Of a DNA stretch of 64,000 bases, positions 61,380 through 64,000 are shown piece after piece. A program made the translations under genes and the position numbers. Each line of letters opens with the position of its first letter. Positions within the stretch are counted from its first letter, which is position 1. The stretch comes from CAWEQO01 sp963811225 (lineage in GTDB: Bacteria > Chloroflexota > Anaerolineae > Anaerolineales > Anaerolineaceae). Where the stretch lies: positions 62,001 through 126,000 of the forward strand of contig CAWEQO010000008.1 in assembly GCA_963811225.1 (NCBI GenBank), given 5' to 3'. Below the pieces are notes generated by a model, which was not told the origin of the DNA, made no database searches, and worked only from the letters and a program-made list of their open reading frames with translations.

Positions 61380-61976
61380 TTAGTACCAGGAGGGAGTGGA
61401 TGTGGGTACTAGAGTTGTTGTAAGTGTCGGTTGTGATGTAGGCAAACTGTTAATGTAATCGCTTGTTTTCCTACCCACCCAAATAGCATCTCCAGACATT
61501 TCTAAAAACTGAACAACCGAACGAATTATTGGTAGGTAAGCATCCACACGAGGGTCACCTACACGTACAGGAATTTTGTCATATAAATACTGAGTTGGGT
61601 CTTTATTTTCTTCATAGTTGTAGATACTATCAACAGCTTCGGCAACTACCGTTGCCCCTGATTGTGAGAGTGGTATTACTGTAGGCGTAGATGTAGGTGC
61701 TGGTGCTAAACCAGTTGTTGGTGTCGGTGTTCCTGGCACAAGAAAGCTCATATTCGGTTTCCAGCCTAAACCAGCGGTTGGTATAGGTGTTGGTGTTGGC
61801 GTTAATTGTATGATGGAAGATGGTGATGGTGCCAATGTTGGTTGCGGTGTAGTAGTCTGGGTTGGAGTTGGATTTGGACACATATAAGGATTACAATTAT
61901 CATCACCGCCAGGACATCCAACATCATGCCCGGTTGGATCATTATATTTAATAGGATTATTCCGAACAAAAGACAC
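61380..61976 (-). pseudogene. Rhs-core remnant with Pro/Thr-rich C-terminal tail
   Basis: Starts abruptly in 'SFVRNNPIKYNDPTGH', the last motif of an Rhs repeat-associated core domain, followed by a variable tail of about 180 residues rich in Pro and Thr (TPTPTPIPTAG). No toxin motif is recognised. The thousands of bases that should encode the Rhs shell are absent; GC-rich recombinase-cassette sequence begins right beside the break (61980-62043). AT-rich. Interpreted as the 3' end of an Rhs gene cut off by the cassette. Confidence 0.7.
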
Positions 61977-61999
61977 CCAATGAGTTACAGGATCACGGA

Positions 62000-62455
62000 A
62001 TGATCCGGGTGACGCATCCCCACCATCCGCTCTACAACCAAATTGTCAAGGCGCTGCGCAAGGCCGGGAACCCGGCCTACCCGGAGTCGTGCTACCTGAT
62101 CGAGTTGCCGGACGGCACGCGCGCCGAGCTGCCGCTGTCCTGGGCGGAAGCCGCCGATGCTCCCAGCGCCCCACTCGAACCATCAGGCGATCTGTGGGCC
62201 GGAATTCCTGAATATCTCACCCTCGCTGCTGTGCTGCATGCGTTATGCTCTAGTGTAGCAGAGGAGGAGATGGATGAAAACCGAAATCAGCCCACGAATG
62301 AGCGCGCCCCCGGCGCCGCTGGCCGCCCCGGTGCTGGCCAGCCTGCCCCAATGGGAAGACCTGCCCGAAAGCAGCCGCCAGGAGCTGATCCAGGCCCTGG
62401 CGGTCCTGCTGCTGCACGACCCGGACCTGCAAGCCCTGCTGGAGGCGCGCCGTGA
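62000..62455 (+). CDS. DUF5372-like protein of a recombinase cassette
   Basis: 151 residues as open. The first about 90 ('MIRVTHPHHPLYNQIVKALR', 'CYLIELPDGTRAELPLSW') resemble DUF5372 proteins that accompany serine-recombinase genes. The last 60 residues are Pro/Gly/Ala-rich and overlap the next gene in another frame, so the true end is uncertain. AGGAT upstream is a weak ribosome site. Function unknown. Confidence 0.6.
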   Translation: MIRVTHPHHPLYNQIVKALRKAGNPAYPESCYLIELPDGTRAELPLSWAEAADAPSAPLEPSGDLWAGIPEYLTLAAVLHALCSSVAEEEMDENRNQPTNERAPGAAGRPGAGQPAPMGRPARKQPPGADPGPGGPAAARPGPASPAGGAP

Positions 62456-62468
62456 ACCCGAGCAGTAA
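62274..62468 (+). CDS. Small protein preceding the serine recombinase
   Basis: 64 residues. 'LPQWEDLPESSRQELIQALA' and an LL-rich helix are typical of the short gene between DUF5372 and the recombinase in such cassettes. GGAGGAG lies just upstream (about 62262-62268). It overlaps the recombinase start by 17 bp. Function unknown. Confidence 0.65.
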   Translation: MKTEISPRMSAPPAPLAAPVLASLPQWEDLPESSRQELIQALAVLLLHDPDLQALLEARREPEQ

Positions 62469-64000
62469 GATCACCCCCGCCCACCTGGAACGCGCCGCGC
62501 TGGTGTATATCCGCCAGTCCTCCATGCGCCAGGTGGAGGAGAACCTGGAGAGCCAGGACTTGCAGTACCAGCTGGCCCAGCGCGCCCGTGCCCTGGGCTG
62601 GGCCGAAGCGCGCATCCAGATCATCGACGACGACCTGGGCAAAAGCGCCATCTCCGCCGCTAACCGGGCCGGGTTCCAGAGCCTGGCGGCGGCAGTGGGA
62701 CTGGGCCAGGTGGGTATCATCCTGGTCACGGATGTCTCGCGCCTGGCGCGCAACTGCGGCGACTGGTACCGCCTGCTCGACCTGGCCAGCCTGTACGGGG
62801 CGCTGATCAGCGACAGCAGCGGCATCTATGACCCGCGCATCTACGACGACCGCTTGCTGCTGGGGCTGAAAGGCACCTTTTCCGAAGCGCAGTGGTATTC
62901 CCTGCGCACCCAACTGGGAGCGGCCAAGCTCAACAAGGCGCAACGAGGAGAGCTGCACCTGCGCCTGCCGGTGGGGTTGGTGCGCGTCTCGGAGGAGCGC
63001 GTCGCTCTGCATCCCGACGCCCAGGTGCAGGGCGCCATCCACCACGTCCTGGCCGAGTTCGAGCGCCTGGGCAGCGCCCACAAGGTGCTGCGAGCCTTGC
63101 GCGACCAGTCCTTCCAACTGCCGCGCCGGGTGGGCTCCTCGCGCGAGGAGGAGGTCCGCTGGGAACGACCTACCTTCGGCGCCATTTACGCCATCCTCAA
63201 GAACCCGGCCTATGCCGGTGCCTACGCCTATGGCAAGCTGCACCGCACCCACCTGCCCTGCGATGCCCACAAAGTGGTCCTCAAGTCCGTCCCCCAGGCC
63301 GACTGGCCGGTGCTGCGCCTGGACGCCTTCCCCGGCTACATTCCCTGGGAAACCTACCAGCGCAACCAGCAGCGCCTGGCCGAGAACGCTCAAGGCATCC
63401 AGTGGCAGCGCGGCGCCCCGCGGGAGGGGCTGGCCCTGCTGCAGGGCATCGCCGTGTGCGCCCGCTGCGGGCGGCGCTTGCACGTCCACTACACCCACGC
63501 CCCGGCCTACGTCTGCGATCACGCCACCCAGCAGTACGGCCAGGCCCGCTGCCAGACCTTCACCCTGGCTTACATCGACCCCTTCATCGAGCAGCTGTTC
63601 CTGCAAGCCGTCCAGCCCGCCCGCCTGCAGGCGGCTCTCTCGGCCCTCGACCAGATCGAGACCCACCGCCAGTCCCGGCTGGGCCACTGGCGTCAGCGCC
63701 TGGAGCGCGCCCGTTACGACACCGATCTGGCCCGCCGCCGCTACCAGCGCGTCGATCCGGACAACCGCCTGGTGGCCGCCCAACTGGAGCGCGAATGGGA
63801 AGACATGCTCCAGCAGCAAACGGCCCTCGAAAAGGAATTCGTCCAGTTCCAGACCCAGCAGCTCCCGCCGCTGTCCGAGACCGACCGCCAGGCCATCCTC
63901 AACCTGGCCGCCGATCTGCCTGCTTGCTGGCAGCGCGCCGCCCCGGCCGATCGCAAGCGCCTGCTGCGCTGCCTGATCCGCGATGTGACCCTGGATGCCT
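62452..64000 (+). CDS. Large serine recombinase, truncated by the window end
   Basis: GTG start at 62452, chosen for GGAGG 6 bp upstream; 516 residues visible. N-terminal resolvase domain: 'ERAALVYIRQSSMRQVEENL' (catalytic Ser), 'ILVTDVSRLARN'. Then the recombinase domain ('PTFGAIYAILKNPAYAGAYA') and zinc ribbon ('CARCGRRL' with a later Cys pair), followed by a coiled coil. It should cut and rejoin DNA at att sites and probably mobilises this cassette. Very GC-rich compared with the adjacent AT-rich stretch. Confidence 0.9.
   Translation, partial: MNPSSKITPAHLERAALVYIRQSSMRQVEENLESQDLQYQLAQRARALGWAEARIQIIDDDLGKSAISAANRAGFQSLAAAVGLGQVGIILVTDVSRLARNCGDWYRLLDLASLYGALISDSSGIYDPRIYDDRLLLGLKGTFSEAQWYSLRTQLGAAKLNKAQRGELHLRLPVGLVRVSEERVALHPDAQVQGAIHHVLAEFERLGSAHKVLRALRDQSFQLPRRVGSSREEEVRWERPTFGAIYAILKNPAYAGAYAYGKLHRTHLPCDAHKVVLKSVPQADWPVLRLDAFPGYIPWETYQRNQQRLAENAQGIQWQRGAPREGLALLQGIAVCARCGRRLHVHYTHAPAYVCDHATQQYGQARCQTFTLAYIDPFIEQLFLQAVQPARLQAALSALDQIETHRQSRLGHWRQRLERARYDTDLARRRYQRVDPDNRLVAAQLEREWEDMLQQQTALEKEFVQFQTQQLPPLSETDRQAILNLAADLPACWQRAAPADRKRLLRCLIRDVTLDA

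Noticed and set aside
62287..63819. 510-residue minus-strand frame opposite the recombinase
   Set aside because: Low-complexity antisense shadow in very GC-rich DNA; the plus-strand recombinase has clear domains.

Overview
The window looks like a GC-rich chromosome segment from a Chloroflexota bacterium, probably Anaerolineae-like. This is inferred from the gene mix: proline/threonine-rich lipoproteins, a DUF2089 and SHOCT-like pair, an Opp-type sugar locus with LacI and GH13 enzymes, a MacAB-type exporter, and an archaeal-type ValRS. Shine-Dalgarno sites (GGAGG, AAGGAG) and sigma-70-like promoters are easy to see. No rRNA, CRISPR array or phage structural genes were found.

Layout. 1-3026: N-terminal part of an alpha-2-macroglobulin-like lipoprotein (minus strand, cut by the window edge). 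3242-4336: M28 peptidase. 4509-6762: a tight three-gene operon (a conserved protein of unknown function, a sugar-type nucleotidyltransferase, a PAP2 phosphatase). 6841-7834: a selenocysteine locus, with a peroxiredoxin-glutaredoxin fusion whose peroxidatic Cys codon is TGA, followed by the selenocysteine tRNA gene. 7850-26041: housekeeping and transport genes (site-2 protease, D-threonine-aldolase-like enzyme, radical SAM/HhH protein, MFS exporter, gmk-rhomboid, MacAB-like efflux, serA, M32 carboxypeptidase, CDF exporter). 26120-33463: a lipoprotein, one complete IS256-like element with 8-bp target duplications, a GNAT-dehydrogenase operon and conserved unknowns. 33551-39076: two valyl-tRNA synthetases of different lineages under one T-box leader. 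39161-42546: two solute-binding lipoproteins and a Nudix hydrolase. 43229-55042: a carbohydrate-uptake locus (two GH13 alpha-glucosidases, an Opp/Dpp-type ABC transporter, LacI regulator). 55286-59657: a secreted unknown, tRNA-Cys and tRNA-Gly, and a two-component pair whose kinase carries a frameshift. 59826-64000: tRNA-Lys with its 3' end duplicated, then an AT-rich accessory stretch (CPBP protease, Rhs remnant) entered by a GC-rich serine-recombinase cassette that runs off the right edge.

A striking background feature is a set of very long, often perfect palindromes (stems of about 16-53 bp, loops often 0-5 nt) in most intergenic gaps. Many abut or include stop codons. They lie between convergent genes, where they may be bidirectional terminators, but also between divergent genes, where termination cannot explain them. 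Several share purine-rich arms, and one pair is a 69-bp repeat found twice.

The strongest biological find is the selenoprotein: the in-frame TGA aligns with the catalytic Cys of the peroxiredoxin motif, a SECIS-like hairpin follows, and the UCA-anticodon tRNA-Sec is next door.
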